Positions 23,123-32,016 of a DNA stretch of 64,000 nucleotides are shown in pieces (positions within the stretch are counted from its first letter, which is position 1; the number at the start of each line of letters is the position of its first letter). This stretch comes from Rhodospirillales bacterium. Its GTDB lineage: Bacteria > Pseudomonadota > Alphaproteobacteria > Rhodospirillales > Shumkoniaceae. Both the position numbers and the translations under genes were made by a program. The DNA is taken from assembly GCA_018432935.1 (NCBI GenBank), contig JAHDSF010000008.1:1-64000 (forward strand), given 5' to 3'. A model generated the notes under the pieces. It saw only the letters and a program-made list of their open reading frames with translations. It was not told the origin of the DNA and searched no databases.

Positions 23123-25783
23123 ATGAGCAGCGAAACGCCGAAGACCATCCGCCGCGAGGACTACCGCGCGCCCGACTACCGCATCGAGACGGTCGAACTG
23201 GAGTTCGATCTCGCCGAGGACGTCACCCGCGTGAAGGCGCGGCTGCGCGTGCGCAGGAACGGCGACGAGGTGCGGCCGCTGGTGCTGGACGGGGACGAGG
23301 TCGAACTGGTGGCGCTGGCCCTCGACGGCCGGCGGCTGGGAGAAGGCGAGTACCGCCTGGACGACAGCAGCCTCACCATCCCGGAACCTCCCGAGGCGTT
23401 CACGCTCGACATCGAGACGGCGGTCTGTCCCGCCGCCAACACCAAGCTTTCCGGGCTCTACGTGTCGAAGGGCGTGTTCTGCACCCAGTGCGAGGCCGAG
23501 GGCTTTCGCCGCATCACCTTCTTCCTCGACCGGCCCGACGTGCTGGCGGTCTACCGCACCACCATCCGCGCCGAGAGGGCGAAGTGCCCGGTGCTGCTGT
23601 CGAACGGCAACCTGGTGGAGGAAGGTGCGCTTGCCGACGGCCGCCACTTCGCCGTCTGGCATGACCCCTTCCCCAAGCCGAGCTACCTGTTCGCGCTGGT
23701 CGCCGGCGACCTTACCTGCCGCGAGGACAGCTTCGTCACCCGATCCGGCCGCGAGGTGGCCTTGCGGATCTTCTGCGAGCACGGCAAGGAGGAGCGCACC
23801 GCCCACGCCATGAACTCGCTGAAGCGGGCGATGCGCTGGGACGAGGACCGGTTCGGTTTCGAATACGACCTCGACCTCTTCAACATCGTCGCCGTCAGTG
23901 ATTTCAACATGGGCGCGATGGAGAACAAAAGCCTCAACGTCTTCAACGACAAGGCCATCCTCGCCGACCCCGAGACCGCCACCGACGCCGACTACGCCTA
24001 CATCGACAAGGTCGTCGCGCACGAGTACTTCCACAACTGGACCGGCGACCGCATCACCTGCCGCGACTGGTTCCAGCTCAGCCTGAAGGAAGGACTGACG
24101 GTCTTCCGCGACCAGGAGTATTCGTCGGACACCCGCTCGCGCCCGGTCGAGCGCATCCACGACGTGCGCGGACTGCGCGGCCGCCAGTTCATCGAGGACG
24201 CGGGCCCCCTCGCCCACCCGGTGCGCCCCGATTCCTACATCGAGATCAATAACTTCTACACCGCCACCGTGTACGACAAGGGCGCCGAGGTGATCCGCAT
24301 GATGCACAGCATCCTCGGCGAGGACGGCTTCCAGAAGGGAATGCGGCTGTACGTCGAGCGTCACGACGGCGAGGCCGCCACCTGCGACGATTTCGTCGCT
24401 GCGATGGAGGACGCCAACGACGCCGACCTCGGCCAGTTCACGCTATGGTACAGCCAGGCCGGAACGCCCGAGGTGACCGTCGAGGGCCGCTACGAGGATG
24501 GCGCCTATGCGCTGACCCTCGAGCAGCGCCTGCGCCCGACGCCGGGCCAGCCCGACAAGAAGCCGATGCACATCCCGATCGCGGTCGGCCTGCTGGACGC
24601 CCAGGGAAGCGGCATCCCGCTGCGCCTCGAAGGCGAGCCCGCCGGCGCCGCGGCGACCACCCGCGTGCTGCCGTTGAGCGAGCCGCGCCAGAGCTTCCGT
24701 TTTCCCGGCGTGCCGGAGCCGCGTGCGCTGTCGGTCAACCGTACCTTCTCGGCGCCGATCAACATCCGCCACGCGCAGAGCGGGGCCGAACGCGCCTTCC
24801 TGATGGCACATGACGAAGATCCTTTCGCCCGCTGGGAGGCCGGCCAGCAGTTCGCGACCGAGCTGCTGCTGAAGCGCGCCAGCGGCGACGCCTCGCCCTT
24901 CGATCCCGCCTTCGTCGAGGCCGTCGGGCATATTCTGGACGACGGGCGGCTCGACCCCGCGTTCGCCGCCGAGGCGATCTCGTTGCCCGGCGAGGACTAC
25001 CTGGCGGAAAGGATGGCAGTCGTCGACGTCGAGGCCGTCCATGCCGCGCGGGAGGCGCTACGGCAGGAGGTGGCAACGGCGCTGCGGCACCTTCTCGTGC
25101 GCGTCTTCGAGGCCAACCGCCAGACCGGCCCCTACAGCCCGGACCCGGCGCAAAGCGGTCGGCGCGCGTTGAAGAACGCCGCCCTCGGCTTCCTCGGCGC
25201 GCTCGCCGGCAGGGATGGCGAGCTGCGCGGGCTGATCTCCGGCCAGTTCCGCGAGGCGGGCAACATGACCGACCGCATCGCCGCCCTGCGGATCCTGGTC
25301 GACCTCGATGCGCCCGAACGGCAGGACGCGCTGGAGGCGTTCTACGACCGTTTCCGCGACGAGCCGCTGGCGCTCGACAAGTGGTTCGCCCTGCAGGCGG
25401 TGTCGGCCTTGCCCGACACCCTTTCGCGGGTCGAGGGGCTGCTGTCGCACCCCGCGTTCTCGATCAGGAACCCGAACAAGGTGCGGGCCCTGGTCGGCAG
25501 CTTCACCGCCGCCAACCCCTTGCGCTACCACGCCGGCGATGGCTCCGGGTATGCCTTCCACGCCGAACGCACGCTCGAGCTCGACCCGGTCAATCCGCAG
25601 GTGGCGGCACGCCTGCTGGCCCCGCTGGGGCGCTGGCGGCGCTTCGACCAGGGCCGCCAGGCGAAGATGAAGGAGGCGCTGAACCGCATTCTCCGCGCCC
25701 CCAAGTTGTCGCGCGACGTCTATGAGATCGCTTCCAAGTCGCTGGGCACGCGAAGAGGGGGTATCCTGTCTACGGGTCGGTAG
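23123..25783 (+). CDS. pepN: Aminopeptidase N (M1 family)
   Basis: An 886-residue zinc metallopeptidase that removes N-terminal residues from peptides in the cytoplasm. The exopeptidase motif GAMENKSLNVF and the zinc site VVAHEYFHNWTGDRIT (HExxH, with the third Glu in SLKEGLTVFRDQEY) are both intact. The N-terminal beta domain and the long helical C-terminal domain ending in YEIASKSLG are typical of the proteobacterial PepN type, and the length is normal. ATG 23123 follows AGAGGG. It lies 94 bases after the ABM gene and 15 bases before the deaminase gene. Confidence 0.96.
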   Translation: MSSETPKTIRREDYRAPDYRIETVELEFDLAEDVTRVKARLRVRRNGDEVRPLVLDGDEVELVALALDGRRLGEGEYRLDDSSLTIPEPPEAFTLDIETAVCPAANTKLSGLYVSKGVFCTQCEAEGFRRITFFLDRPDVLAVYRTTIRAERAKCPVLLSNGNLVEEGALADGRHFAVWHDPFPKPSYLFALVAGDLTCREDSFVTRSGREVALRIFCEHGKEERTAHAMNSLKRAMRWDEDRFGFEYDLDLFNIVAVSDFNMGAMENKSLNVFNDKAILADPETATDADYAYIDKVVAHEYFHNWTGDRITCRDWFQLSLKEGLTVFRDQEYSSDTRSRPVERIHDVRGLRGRQFIEDAGPLAHPVRPDSYIEINNFYTATVYDKGAEVIRMMHSILGEDGFQKGMRLYVERHDGEAATCDDFVAAMEDANDADLGQFTLWYSQAGTPEVTVEGRYEDGAYALTLEQRLRPTPGQPDKKPMHIPIAVGLLDAQGSGIPLRLEGEPAGAAATTRVLPLSEPRQSFRFPGVPEPRALSVNRTFSAPINIRHAQSGAERAFLMAHDEDPFARWEAGQQFATELLLKRASGDASPFDPAFVEAVGHILDDGRLDPAFAAEAISLPGEDYLAERMAVVDVEAVHAAREALRQEVATALRHLLVRVFEANRQTGPYSPDPAQSGRRALKNAALGFLGALAGRDGELRGLISGQFREAGNMTDRIAALRILVDLDAPERQDALEAFYDRFRDEPLALDKWFALQAVSALPDTLSRVEGLLSHPAFSIRNPNKVRALVGSFTAANPLRYHAGDGSGYAFHAERTLELDPVNPQVAARLLAPLGRWRRFDQGRQAKMKEALNRILRAPKLSRDVYEIASKSLGTRRGGILSTGR

Positions 25784-25798
25784 TCTCAGGGGGGCTTC

Positions 25799-26269
25799 AT
25801 GACTCACGAAGACTTCATGCGGCGGGCGATCGCGCTCAGCCGCGAGCACATGCGGGCCGGCGAGGGTGGGCCGTTCGGCGCCGTGATCGTCAGGGACGGC
25901 AGGATCGTCGGCGAGGGCTGGAACCAGGTGGTGGCAGATTGCGACCCCACCGCCCATGCCGAGATCACCGCCATCCGCGACGCCTGCCGGCGGCTCGGCA
26001 CCTTCGACCTGACGGGGGCCGAGATCTACACCAGCTGCGAGCCCTGCCCGATGTGCCTGGCGGCCATCTACTGGGCGAAGCTCGCCCGCATCTGGTACGC
26101 CAATGCCTCCGCCGACGCCGCCGCCATCGGCTTTGCCGACGCCTTCCTGTACCGCGAGCTCGCGGCCCCCGCCGCCGGCCGTTCGGTGCCCGCCGCCCGC
26201 CTGCTCGGCAACGAGGCCAAGGTGGTGTTCGACGAGTGGTCCGCAATGCCCGACAAAGTGCCGTACTAG
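25799..26269 (+). CDS. Nucleoside/guanine deaminase (GuaD-like)
   Basis: A 156-residue zinc deaminase of the cytidine deaminase superfamily. The zinc ligands are in PTAHAEITAI (HAE) and TSCEPCPMC (PCxxC). The C-terminal segment IGFADAFLYRELAAP and the terminal KVPY resemble bacterial guanine deaminase GuaD rather than TadA, and the body GGPFGAVIVRDGRIVGEGWNQV fits. It should turn guanine to xanthine. GGGGGG lies just upstream of the ATG, 15 bases after pepN, so the two may be cotranscribed. Confidence 0.85.
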   Translation: MTHEDFMRRAIALSREHMRAGEGGPFGAVIVRDGRIVGEGWNQVVADCDPTAHAEITAIRDACRRLGTFDLTGAEIYTSCEPCPMCLAAIYWAKLARIWYANASADAAAIGFADAFLYRELAAPAAGRSVPAARLLGNEAKVVFDEWSAMPDKVPY

Positions 26270-26289
26270 TCCGCAGCGGCTCCGACTGA

Positions 26290-26421
26290 GACGCCTTCGA
26301 ACGACTGGTCTGGATGTGGGCCGCCGAGGGCGCGCGTCCCGATCGTTGGGATAGCCTCGGCACGGCGCTCTCCGTTCTTGGCGCCGTGATCATCATCTTC
26401 GGGCCGCGCGACGGCCAGTGA
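26290..26421 (+). pseudogene. Remnant of a YnfA/UPF0060 membrane protein (C-terminus only)
   Basis: Between the deaminase and ABC genes an open frame of about 43 codons ends in a normal stop at 26419. It reads [20 protein letters not shown], then [16 protein letters not shown]. This is the hallmark end of the ~108-residue UPF0060/YnfA small membrane protein (EGxRPDRWDxxGxxxxLxGxxxIxxGPR). An in-frame TGA at 26287 cuts it off and the first three membrane helices are missing. It is a decayed fragment, not a working gene. Confidence 0.75.
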
Positions 26422-26509
26422 CCCTTCCACCTGCCGCCGACGCAGACTGCGTGCCCGTGCCTCGTTGTTCCAGGGCTGGAGTGCCTATATTGGGAGACGA
26501 GAGGGATTC

Positions 26510-28339
26510 ATGGATGGTTCTACGATCTCCGGCTCGGCTTCGCGGCACGGGCGACGGCTGCGACGGCTCGACCCGGCGGAAGCGCCGCTGGGACGCGGCT
26601 TCCTGCCCTGGATGTGGTTCGCGGTCAGGCCGTACCGGCTGACTTTCTTCGCCGTCACAGCGGTCATGGTCCTGCGGCATTCGGTAGCCGCCGGCATCCC
26701 CCTCTTCTTCTCGTACTTCGTGGGCGTTGTCGCCAGCGGTGGGATGGGCTTTGGCGAGGCGATCACGGCCTCGCTGCCTTACGTCGGCCTGTTCGCGCTG
26801 TTCCTCGGCACCATCGCGGTGCTCTATCCCGCCCACGCCATGACCGACCTCGCCACCCGCGGGCTCGGCATGTACGCCCTCGACCGCATGATCGCCATGG
26901 ACACCGCCTGGCACGAGGATCGCGCCAGCGGCGCCAAGGGGCAGAAGGTCAACAAGGGCCGGGAATCGTTCAAGACCCTGCTCGACACCTTCTTCTGGGC
27001 GCTGTTGGCCCAGATCGGGCTGTTCGTCTCGCTGGCCGCCTCGGTAGAGGTCCTCGACGTACCGGGGCTCTTCTACGTGCTGTACCTGCTGTTCGGTCTC
27101 ACCTATGTCGCCGGGGCGGTGCTCACTCTGCCGCTTCTGCGCCGCCGCTACGACCGCTTCTACGCCGCAGTCGAGGAGCTGTTCGCGAACGTCTACGATT
27201 TCCTGTCCTCGGTCACGACGATCAAGATCTTCACTCTCGAGCGGCCCATTCTCCGGCGCGCGCGCTCGGTCGAACTGGCCGGCCACGATGCCGGTCGCCA
27301 GTTGTTCCGCTTCCAGGCATTGCGCTGGATGGGGCTCAACCTCGGCGCCGGGCTGTGGATCACGGTGATCTTCGTGGTCGCGCTGCGGATGGCCACTGCA
27401 GGGACGATGACACTGGAAGCGTTCACCCTGGTGCTGATGTTCACCGTCGGCGCCTGGATGCGTTTCGAGTGGCTGGCCTACGAACTGAACTCTCTGGTCG
27501 AGGCCTATTCCGGGTTCCGCCGCCTGACCGAGACCTTGGCCGATGCCCGCGACGCCGCCGAAGCGCCCGACTCGCACAGGGGCGAGCCGTTCACGCCCAG
27601 CCGCGGCACGATCTCGTTCGAGAATGTCTCGTTCGCCTACAAGCAGGGCTCCGACCCGGTGGTCACCGACCTCACGCTGCGGATCCCCCAGGGACAGCGG
27701 GTCGGCCTGGTCGGGCCGTCGGGCGCCGGCAAGTCCACCCTGCTCAAGCTCCTGCTGGCCCTCTACGCGCCCGACGAGGGCACCTTGCGCGTCGACGGCC
27801 GCGAGGTGGCGAGGCTCGACGTCCGCGGCTACCGCCGCGCCTTCGGCGTCATCCCGCAGGACCCGGCGATCTTCAACATGAGCCTGATGGACAACATCCG
27901 CTTCGCCCGCCCCGAGGCCAGCGAGGACGAGGTGATCGCCGCCGCCAAGGCCGCCCACGCGCACGACTTCATCTCGGCGTACCCCGCGGGCTACGACACC
28001 ATCGCCGGCGAGCGCGGGATCGTGCTGTCGGGAGGGCAGCGGCAGCGCATCGCGATCGCCCGTGCGGTCCTGCGCGACGCCCCCATCGTCATCCTCGACG
28101 AGGCGACCAGCGCCCTCGATTCGGAAACCGAACGCCTGGTACAGCGAAGCCTGGAGACGCTGTTCCGAGGCCGCACCGTCATCGCCATTGCCCACCGTCT
28201 GTCCACCCTGGCGCGGTTCGAGCGGATCGTGGTGATGGACGGCGGCCGCATCGTCGAAGACGGCCCCCACCACACCCTGATCGCCACAGCGGGCCTCTAC
28301 GCCCGCCTGTGGGGGCTCCAGGCGCAAGCGGCGGAGTGA
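26510..28339 (+). CDS. ABC transporter, fused permease/ATPase
   Basis: A 609-residue half-transporter of the ABCB/MsbA exporter type, working as a homodimer in the inner membrane. About six membrane helices lie at ~35-330. The ATPase follows with Walker A GPSGAGKST, signature LSGGQRQRIAIARA, Walker B IVILDEATSALD and the switch His in AIAHRLSTLA. The substrate is unknown. The start is ATG 26510 with GAGAGGG upstream; the frame is open 15 codons earlier. The SDR gene follows 54 bases downstream. Confidence 0.93.
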   Translation: MDGSTISGSASRHGRRLRRLDPAEAPLGRGFLPWMWFAVRPYRLTFFAVTAVMVLRHSVAAGIPLFFSYFVGVVASGGMGFGEAITASLPYVGLFALFLGTIAVLYPAHAMTDLATRGLGMYALDRMIAMDTAWHEDRASGAKGQKVNKGRESFKTLLDTFFWALLAQIGLFVSLAASVEVLDVPGLFYVLYLLFGLTYVAGAVLTLPLLRRRYDRFYAAVEELFANVYDFLSSVTTIKIFTLERPILRRARSVELAGHDAGRQLFRFQALRWMGLNLGAGLWITVIFVVALRMATAGTMTLEAFTLVLMFTVGAWMRFEWLAYELNSLVEAYSGFRRLTETLADARDAAEAPDSHRGEPFTPSRGTISFENVSFAYKQGSDPVVTDLTLRIPQGQRVGLVGPSGAGKSTLLKLLLALYAPDEGTLRVDGREVARLDVRGYRRAFGVIPQDPAIFNMSLMDNIRFARPEASEDEVIAAAKAAHAHDFISAYPAGYDTIAGERGIVLSGGQRQRIAIARAVLRDAPIVILDEATSALDSETERLVQRSLETLFRGRTVIAIAHRLSTLARFERIVVMDGGRIVEDGPHHTLIATAGLYARLWGLQAQAAE

Positions 28340-28393
28340 CGGCGGCTCCCGGCCGGTCTACCCTGGCGCGTCGTTCCGATGACGGGGGCTCCC

Positions 28394-29137
28394 ATGACGA
28401 AGACACTCGCAGGCAAGGTCGCGCTGGTCACCGGCGGCTCGCGCGGCATCGGCGCCGCCATCGCGAAGCGGCTGGCCGCGGAAGGCGCCGCCGTCGCGCT
28501 CACCTATTCCGCCTCGCCCGATCGGGCGGACGAGGTGGTGCGCGCGATCGAAGCCGCCGGGGGCAGGGCGCGCGCGATCCAGGCCGATGCCACCGACGCG
28601 GCGGCGATCAAGGCCGCCGTCGACGCCTCCGCGGCCGCCTTCGGCGGCCTCCACGTGCTGGTCAACAACGCCGGCATCGCCGAGGTCGGCAAGCTCGAGG
28701 AATTTGCCCTCTCCGACTTCGATCGGCTGTTCGCGATCAACGTGCGCGCCGTCTTCGTCACCACCCAGGAAGCCCTGCGCCACATGAAGGAGGGCGGACG
28801 CATCATCAACATCGGCAGCATGAACAGCGACTCCGTTCCGGCTGCCGAGCTGACCGTCTACTCTGCCTCCAAGGGAGCGGTGGCGGCGATGACGCGCGGC
28901 ATGGCGCGCGACCTGGCGCGGCGCGGCATCACCGTCAACAACGTCCAGCCGGGCCCGATCGACACCGACATGAACCCCGCCGACAGCGACTACGCCGATC
29001 GCATGCGCAGGCGCGTCGCCCTGCGCCGCTACGGAACCGCCGACGAGGTCGCCGGCTTGGTCGCCTTCCTGGCCGGCCCCGAGGCCGGCTTCATCACCGG
29101 CGCCGGTTTCAAGGTGGACGGCGGAATGACGGCATGA
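28394..29137 (+). CDS. SDR family oxidoreductase (FabG-like)
   Basis: A 247-residue classical SDR. TGGSRGIGAAIA binds the cofactor, NNAG follows, and the active site is in INIGSMNSD with YSASK. The NADPH-favouring Ser-Arg in GGSRGIG and LTYSAS fits the FabG/3-oxoacyl reductase group. QPGPIDTDMNP and FITGAGFKVDGG end the fold. ATG 28394 follows GGGGG; ATG 28379 would add five residues. It converges with the methyltransferase gene, with only three bases between stops. Confidence 0.85.
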   Translation: MTKTLAGKVALVTGGSRGIGAAIAKRLAAEGAAVALTYSASPDRADEVVRAIEAAGGRARAIQADATDAAAIKAAVDASAAAFGGLHVLVNNAGIAEVGKLEEFALSDFDRLFAINVRAVFVTTQEALRHMKEGGRIINIGSMNSDSVPAAELTVYSASKGAVAAMTRGMARDLARRGITVNNVQPGPIDTDMNPADSDYADRMRRRVALRRYGTADEVAGLVAFLAGPEAGFITGAGFKVDGGMTA

Positions 29138-29140
29138 GCA

Positions 29141-29926
29141 TCACCGCGGCGCCGGCGCCGCGGCGGCCGGTCGCACCAGGTGCGCCGCAAAAGCCGGCAG
29201 GCGCCTGAACGCCAGGTGAACGCCCTCGGACTGGGTGGCAAGGTTGAATCCGCGGGCGCGGAACATCAGCGCCAGCGAGCGGCGCGAGTGGATTCCGATA
29301 TGCCCGTTGCGCGGTCCGACGTACCACCAGCCCAATCCGATCCGGTCGAAATCCTCCGGCTGCAGGAGGGTCGTGAACAGGACCACGCCGTCCTCGTCGA
29401 GGAAGGACAACAGATCGTCCAGCGCCTCGTATGGCCGGTGGACGTGCTCCAGCACCTCGAACGCGGTCACCAGGTTGGCCCTGACGGCGGGCCGCTCGCC
29501 CGCCCCGGTGAGGGGATCGTAGCCCCACGCCTGGTAGCCGAGACCTCGCAGCACCTCGACGAACCTGCCATTGCCGCCGCCGTAATCGAGCGCCCGGATC
29601 ACCGCCTTGTGGTTGCGGAATACCTGGTCCATCGCCCGGGCATCCCGCGACGGACGGACCTCAACGACATCCGGATCGACGGTGGCATAGTCGGCGTTGT
29701 AGATGCGCTGCCGGAAGTCGTCCGGACTCCATGCGCGGAATCCGTCGGCGAACAGGAATCCGCATTGCGGACAGCGGTGGTAGTAGATGGGAATGCCGGA
29801 TAGCGGGAGACGCTTGCGCATCACTTCGATGCAGCTCTTGTGGAAATCGACCACCCCATAGAGGCCGGCCGATGCGCCGCAGATCCAGCAGGCGGCTTGC
29901 GGCGAGGCGATCGCGTGCATGACCAC
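29141..29926 (-). CDS. Class I SAM-dependent methyltransferase with N-terminal zinc-binding cysteines
   Basis: A 261-residue methyltransferase. Cys13-x-x-Cys16 and Cys52-x-x-Cys55 (RCPQCGFLFA) suggest a zinc-ribbon head. The SAM motif reads ALDYGGGNGRFVEVLRGLG, followed by GYDPLTG, and LVTAFEVLEHVHRP is a typical motif II. The layout resembles the C-methyltransferases and related enzymes that carry a zinc head before the Rossmann domain. The substrate is unknown, though surface-sugar methylation is one possibility. It is a single gene. Confidence 0.8.
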   Translation of the reverse strand: MVMHAIASPQAACWICGASAGLYGVVDFHKSCIEVMRKRLPLSGIPIYYHRCPQCGFLFADGFRAWSPDDFRQRIYNADYATVDPDVVEVRPSRDARAMDQVFRNHKAVIRALDYGGGNGRFVEVLRGLGYQAWGYDPLTGAGERPAVRANLVTAFEVLEHVHRPYEALDDLLSFLDEDGVVLFTTLLQPEDFDRIGLGWWYVGPRNGHIGIHSRRSLALMFRARGFNLATQSEGVHLAFRRLPAFAAHLVRPAAAAPAPR

Positions 29927-30052
29927 AGCCCTTCAGGTGCCGAGGCTGCCGGTACCGGCGCTCGGCCTCCGAGCGGATGGTAGAGAGTTTTTGCGGCCGA
30001 CGGAACACGTCCTTGGTGTCGGTCTGGCGTTGCGGCGAGCCGCCCGGAGGCC

Positions 30053-30223
30053 CCGAACAGTTCCGGCCAGATCGCGTTCTACATGATCGAACAGTTCAAG
30101 GCCTACCGCGACGGCAGGCGCAGCCATCCGGTCATGAACGTCATCGCCAAGCCGCTCACCGGCGCCGATATCGACGATCTCGCGGCTTGGTATTCGGCCA
30201 TTCCGGTGGCGGTGACGCTGCCA
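30053..30223 (+). pseudogene. C-terminal remnant of a class I cytochrome c
   Basis: Fifty-seven codons read PNSSGQIAFYMIEQFKAYRD, then GRRSHPVMNVIAKPLTGADI and DDLAAWYSAIP. This is the end of a small c553/c4-type cytochrome (GQxxxYxxxQLxxFRDGxR, ADIxDLAAYYAS), including the axial Met of PVM. The N-terminal heme motif CxxCH is absent from all three upstream frames within 100 bases. No start codon with a ribosome site leads into it. It is read as a decayed gene fragment; its end runs toward dapB-like stop on the other strand. Confidence 0.65.
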
Positions 30224-30238
30224 TGGGGCGCACCAAAG

Positions 30239-31048
30239 TCACACGGGACGGTCGCCGAACAGCAGGGTATCGAGGCCGCGGATCAGGCCCGTGCTCTCGA
30301 CCACCCGGCGGGCGGCCAACAGGGTCCCGGCGACGAACGGCTCGCCCGCCGCAATGGTTTCGTGACGGAGCGACAACCGCTCCAGCCCGTGGCCGAACAC
30401 CACCTCGACGGCGCTGGCGAAGCCGGGCAGGCGGATCGAATGGCACTGCACGCCGTCGACGGTGGCGCCGCGGGCATCGCGGGCGCCGTGGGTATCGGCG
30501 ATCGGATGAACGATGTGGGGCCGCCGCACCGCCGCCATCCGTTCCGCCAGTTCGCGGGCGGTACCGCTGGGCGAATCCGGCTTGTCCGCCTTGTTGAAGT
30601 CGATCACCTCCCACTGCTCCAGGTGGCGTGCCGCGAACAGCGCAAAGTGCTGCAGCAGCGCCGCTGTCAGGCAGAAGTTGCCGGTTGCCACGCCGACCCC
30701 GCGGGCGCGGGCCAGGGCATCGATCTCCTCGAAGTCGCGGGCGGTCACCCCGGTCGTACCGAGGACCACCGAGGCTCCCTTGGCGATCGCCGCCCGCACG
30801 TGGACCACCGCCGCGGCGGGCGAGGTGTAGTCGATCAGGAGGTCGGCGGGCGTCTGCAAAGCCTCGTCCAGGGTAGCCTGCACCGCCACGCCGCAGCGCC
30901 CGCTGCCGATCGCCTCCCCGAGGTCTCTCCCTTTGGCGCCGCGGGCAACCGCCGCCACCAGTTCGAAATCGACGTCGGCCATGAGGGCGGGCGCCAGCAG
31001 CCGGCCCACCGCCCCGGTCGCCCCGGCCAGACAGACCCTGATCGCCAT
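30239..31048 (-). CDS. DapB-like dihydrodipicolinate reductase, catalytic His pair missing
   Basis: A 269-residue protein with the DapB fold. AGATGAVGRLLAPAL binds NAD(P)H, VVLGTTGVT is the second nucleotide motif, and KPDSPSGTARELAERM matches the K-x-D-A-P-S-G-T substrate loop. The canonical E-x-H-H-x-x-K catalytic motif here reads IDFNKADK, so Asn152 and Lys153 replace the two His. It may use another substrate or be a paralogue with altered chemistry; if it is the only DapB the cell has, lysine synthesis depends on a variant site. The ATG follows GGAAGGAG. Nothing in the context links it to lysine genes. Confidence 0.75.
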   Translation of the reverse strand: MAIRVCLAGATGAVGRLLAPALMADVDFELVAAVARGAKGRDLGEAIGSGRCGVAVQATLDEALQTPADLLIDYTSPAAAVVHVRAAIAKGASVVLGTTGVTARDFEEIDALARARGVGVATGNFCLTAALLQHFALFAARHLEQWEVIDFNKADKPDSPSGTARELAERMAAVRRPHIVHPIADTHGARDARGATVDGVQCHSIRLPGFASAVEVVFGHGLERLSLRHETIAAGEPFVAGTLLAARRVVESTGLIRGLDTLLFGDRPV

Positions 31049-31206
31049 GCTTCTTCTCCTTCCGTGGCTGACGCGTGAACCGCTAGCACACCTGCCGGCG
31101 GCACGCCAAGCATCGCCCCTTCGCGCGCGGGATCTTTGCCGGATTGCGGCGACGGAGTATCATTTGCACCTCTTTCGGGCAGGCTCTGAAAAACGGGAGT
31201 GCTGTC

Positions 31207-31845
31207 ATGCGCACCAGGTCGCTCGTGCTCGGAGTTGCCGTCGCCGCCGGAATCGCCTGCACGCCGTTCGTGGGGTACGCGGACTCGGTTGTCGACGCAT
31301 GGAGCGGAATCGCTTCGCCCCCGGCGCCGGCAGTCTCCCCGGTCAAGGTCGACAGGGCGAAGACCGCCTTTCTGGTCCTCGACATCGAGGAGGCGACCTG
31401 CAACGACAAGGTGCGCCCGCGCTGCGTAGACAGCGTTCCCGCGATCGCGGACTTCCTGGCCAAGGCCCGCGCCGCCGGCATGATGGTGGCGCACAGCAAC
31501 ACCGGCCGCGGCTCGCCCGAGACGATCCTGCCGCAGGCCAAGCCGGCCGCCGGCGAGCCGGTGGTCAAGGCGAGCGTCGACAAGTTCCTGGGCACCGAAC
31601 TCGATGCCGCCCTCAAGGCGAAGGAGGTCGAGACCGTCATCGTCTGCGGCACCGCTGCCCACGGTGCGGTGCTCCATACCGCCACCGCCGCGGCGCAGCG
31701 GCGGTACGGTCTCGTCCTGCCGGTGGACTGCCTGTCGGCCGAGGACCTGTTCACAGAGAAGGCGTCGGTGTGGGTCCTGCTCAACGGGCCGGCAACGCGC
31801 CAGCGGATCCGGCTGACAACACTGTCGGCGATCACCATCGAGTAA
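31207..31845 (+). CDS. Exported isochorismatase-fold protein lacking the catalytic Cys
   Basis: A 212-residue protein with a signal peptide (LVLGVAVAAGIACTPFVGYADS). The fold of cysteine hydrolases is clear: FLVLDIEEAT gives the Asp59 position, VVKASVDKFLGTELDAAL the Lys region, and VETVIVCGTAAHGAVLHTA the Cys loop. In active members this last segment is GxxTxxCVxxTA; here Ala154 replaces the Cys. It is therefore unlikely to hydrolyse and may bind a ligand in the periplasm. ATG 31207 with GGGAGTG upstream gives the signal peptide; a longer frame from 31144 does not. Confidence 0.75.
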   Translation: MRTRSLVLGVAVAAGIACTPFVGYADSVVDAWSGIASPPAPAVSPVKVDRAKTAFLVLDIEEATCNDKVRPRCVDSVPAIADFLAKARAAGMMVAHSNTGRGSPETILPQAKPAAGEPVVKASVDKFLGTELDAALKAKEVETVIVCGTAAHGAVLHTATAAAQRRYGLVLPVDCLSAEDLFTEKASVWVLLNGPATRQRIRLTTLSAITIE

Positions 31846-31861
31846 CCTGCTGGCAGGCTAC
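31842..31861. terminator. Compact hairpin covering both convergent stop codons
   Basis: GTAACCTGC (31842-31850) pairs with GCAGGCTAC (31853-31861) around a two-base turn with one mismatch. It overlaps the stop of the isochorismatase-like gene and the stop of the opposing Pmp3 gene, and TTCTT follows on the plus strand. Confidence 0.4.
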
Positions 31862-32016
31862 TTCTTAACGATCACCCACACCGCATGGATGATCCCGGGA
31901 ATGTAGCCGAGGATGGTCAGCAGGATGTTGAGCCAGAAGTGCAGGCCGATGCCGACCTGCAGGAACACGCCGAGGGGCGGAAGCACGATCGCCAGAATGA
32001 TGCGGATGACGTCCAC
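31858..32016 (-). CDS. Pmp3/YqaE-family small membrane protein
   Basis: A 52-residue protein made of two membrane helices: VIRIILAIVLPPLGVFLQVGI and NILLTILGYIPGIIHAVWVIVKK. The proline-rich PPLGVFLQVG and GYIPGIIHA are the family signature. Homologues affect membrane potential and salt tolerance. The GTG at 32016 is preceded by GGAGGG at five bases, giving the family's normal length; the ATG 17 codons upstream does not. Confidence 0.85.
   Translation of the reverse strand: MDVIRIILAIVLPPLGVFLQVGIGLHFWLNILLTILGYIPGIIHAVWVIVKK

Noticed and set aside
26393-28327. 644-codon minus-strand frame over the ABC gene
   Set aside because: Composition is antisense Arg/Gly/Gln/Val; the ABC motifs are on the plus strand.
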